Shown here piece by piece: positions 63,415 to 64,000 of a DNA stretch of 64,000 nt. How positions within the stretch are numbered: position 1 is the first letter of the stretch; each line of letters starts with the position of its first letter. A program made the position numbers and the translations under genes. Source of the DNA: Pseudoselenomonas ruminantium (GTDB lineage: Bacteria > Bacillota > Negativicutes > Selenomonadales > Selenomonadaceae). The stretch is from assembly GCA_902780915.1 (NCBI GenBank), contig CACZHK010000001.1:62001-126000 (forward strand), given 5' to 3'. Under the pieces are notes generated by a model that was given only the letters and a program-made list of their open reading frames with translations, was not told the DNA's origin and did no database searches.

Positions 63415-64000
63415 TCATTTAGCCTCGGCAGGCTGAGCCACGCGCTTCTTGTCAGCCCGATTGCGCAAGGTAATCCAAATAGGGCTGGCAATGAAAATGG
63501 AAGAATAGCAGCCGGAAGCAAAGCCCACCAGCAATGCAAAGGCAAAATCCTTGGTGGTCTCACCGCCGAAGAAATAGAGAGCCGCCGTGGTGAACATGAC
63601 CGTGAACACCGTGTAAAGAGAACGGGTCAGGGTCTGGTAGACGGAAGTGTTCACCAGATGGTTCACATCTCCGCCCCTGCGGAAGTGCAAGCGCAGATTC
63701 TCACGGATGCGGTCGAAGATGACGATGGTATCGTTGATGGAATAACCGACGATGGTCAGGAGCGCCGCAATGAAGGAAGAATCGATTTGGCGCTGGGTGA
63801 AGGAGAACACCGCCAGCACGATGAGGATATCGTGAACCAGGGCCAGCACAGCCGCAATGCCGAAGCGAAACTCGAAGCGGTAAGCCACATAGGCGATGAT
63901 GAGGGCCCAGGAAACCACCAGAGCCAGCACAGCGTTGGTGATGAGCTCACCGCCGATAGTAGCCCCCACCTTTTCCTCGCGCATTACCGTATAGGAGCCA
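63415..64000 (-). CDS. secF: Protein translocase subunit SecF (3' part)
   Basis: The C-terminal 195 or so residues of SecF. The gene continues beyond the right edge (the frame stays open to the last base, with GSYTV before the first internal Met), and a full SecF is near 300 residues. The SecDF core is clear: VGATIGGELITNAVLALVVS, YSINDTIVIFDRIRENLR, and the final membrane helices with GETTKDFAFALLVGFASGCYSS (in parts). It couples proton flow to late stages of Sec export with SecD. Confidence 0.95.
   Translation of the reverse strand, partial: GSYTVMREEKVGATIGGELITNAVLALVVSWALIIAYVAYRFEFRFGIAAVLALVHDILIVLAVFSFTQRQIDSSFIAALLTIVGYSINDTIVIFDRIRENLRLHFRRGGDVNHLVNTSVYQTLTRSLYTVFTVMFTTAALYFFGGETTKDFAFALLVGFASGCYSSIFIASPIWITLRNRADKKRVAQPAEAK

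Overview
This 64 kb window looks like chromosome from a Gram-negative Firmicute (class Negativicutes, most likely Selenomonadaceae; family-level placement is my inference). Supporting this are the Firmicute-type translation signals (strong AGGAGG ribosome sites, many TTG/GTG starts, a glycine T-box leader) alongside diderm traits: a predicted outer-membrane beta-barrel ending in Phe, Tat-exported oxidoreductase, an agmatine/carboxynorspermidine polyamine operon and a methylmenaquinol-type fumarate reductase operon. The DNA is GC-rich and gene-dense. Almost everything left of position 53,000 lies on the minus strand. I see no insertion sequence, prophage, CRISPR array, rRNA or tRNA gene, and no gene-free stretch longer than 300 bases.

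Layout. 1-10.7 kb: housekeeping block read right to left, uvrB, then pyrH-frr-small ORF-ferredoxin, then uppS-cdsA-dxr-rseP-ispG-proS (isoprenoid, lipid-carrier and phospholipid precursors). 10.7-16.9 kb: T-box-controlled glyQ-glyS, an unassigned radical SAM protein, pth, uppP. 17-25 kb: tkt, aroH, an ABC1/UbiB-family kinase, an ABC-F ATPase, a secreted glucosaminidase and an NCS2-like permease. 25.2-27 kb (plus strand): a TVP38-type membrane protein and a Tat-exported metallophosphoesterase. 27-39.4 kb: a complete Pel-type exopolysaccharide locus followed by a shortened uridine-kinase-like gene. 39.4-43.3 kb: holA and a UvrD-type helicase with an inserted DnaQ-type exonuclease. 43.4-45 kb: a three-gene redox module (TlpA lipoprotein, 49-residue CXXC protein, membrane polyferredoxin). 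45.2-52.8 kb: polyamine operon speA-speE-carboxynorspermidine dehydrogenase-nspC-aguA-aguB-pheC-like. 53-57.8 kb (plus strand): a LysR regulator and an mfrABE-type fumarate reductase operon. 57.8-64 kb: ubiX-like gene, MBL hydrolase, rel, recJ and the 3' part of secF.

Most interesting region. The Pel locus (28.5-39.4 kb) has a gene order and domain split resembling monoderm Pel loci (PelD with an SDR-like N-terminus, PelE, a separate PelA deacetylase, PelF, PelG) but adds two diderm-specific genes: a periplasmic glycoside hydrolase and a 737-residue protein with a long coiled coil and a predicted outer-membrane barrel. No PelB (TPR plus barrel) or PelC lipoprotein is present, so the coiled-coil/barrel protein is the obvious candidate for a replacement exporter. 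The same protein begins with three copies of a basic RM(T/S)R-rich motif placed before its signal-peptide-like segment. PelD keeps an RxxD c-di-GMP site next to a degenerate GGDEF motif, so post-translational c-di-GMP control is expected.

Other notable points are a fumarate reductase flavoprotein with a Tat signal and Ala at the usual FAD-linking His position, a polyamine operon with a spermidine synthase homolog but no SAM decarboxylase in the window, and a PheC-like periplasmic protein at its end.
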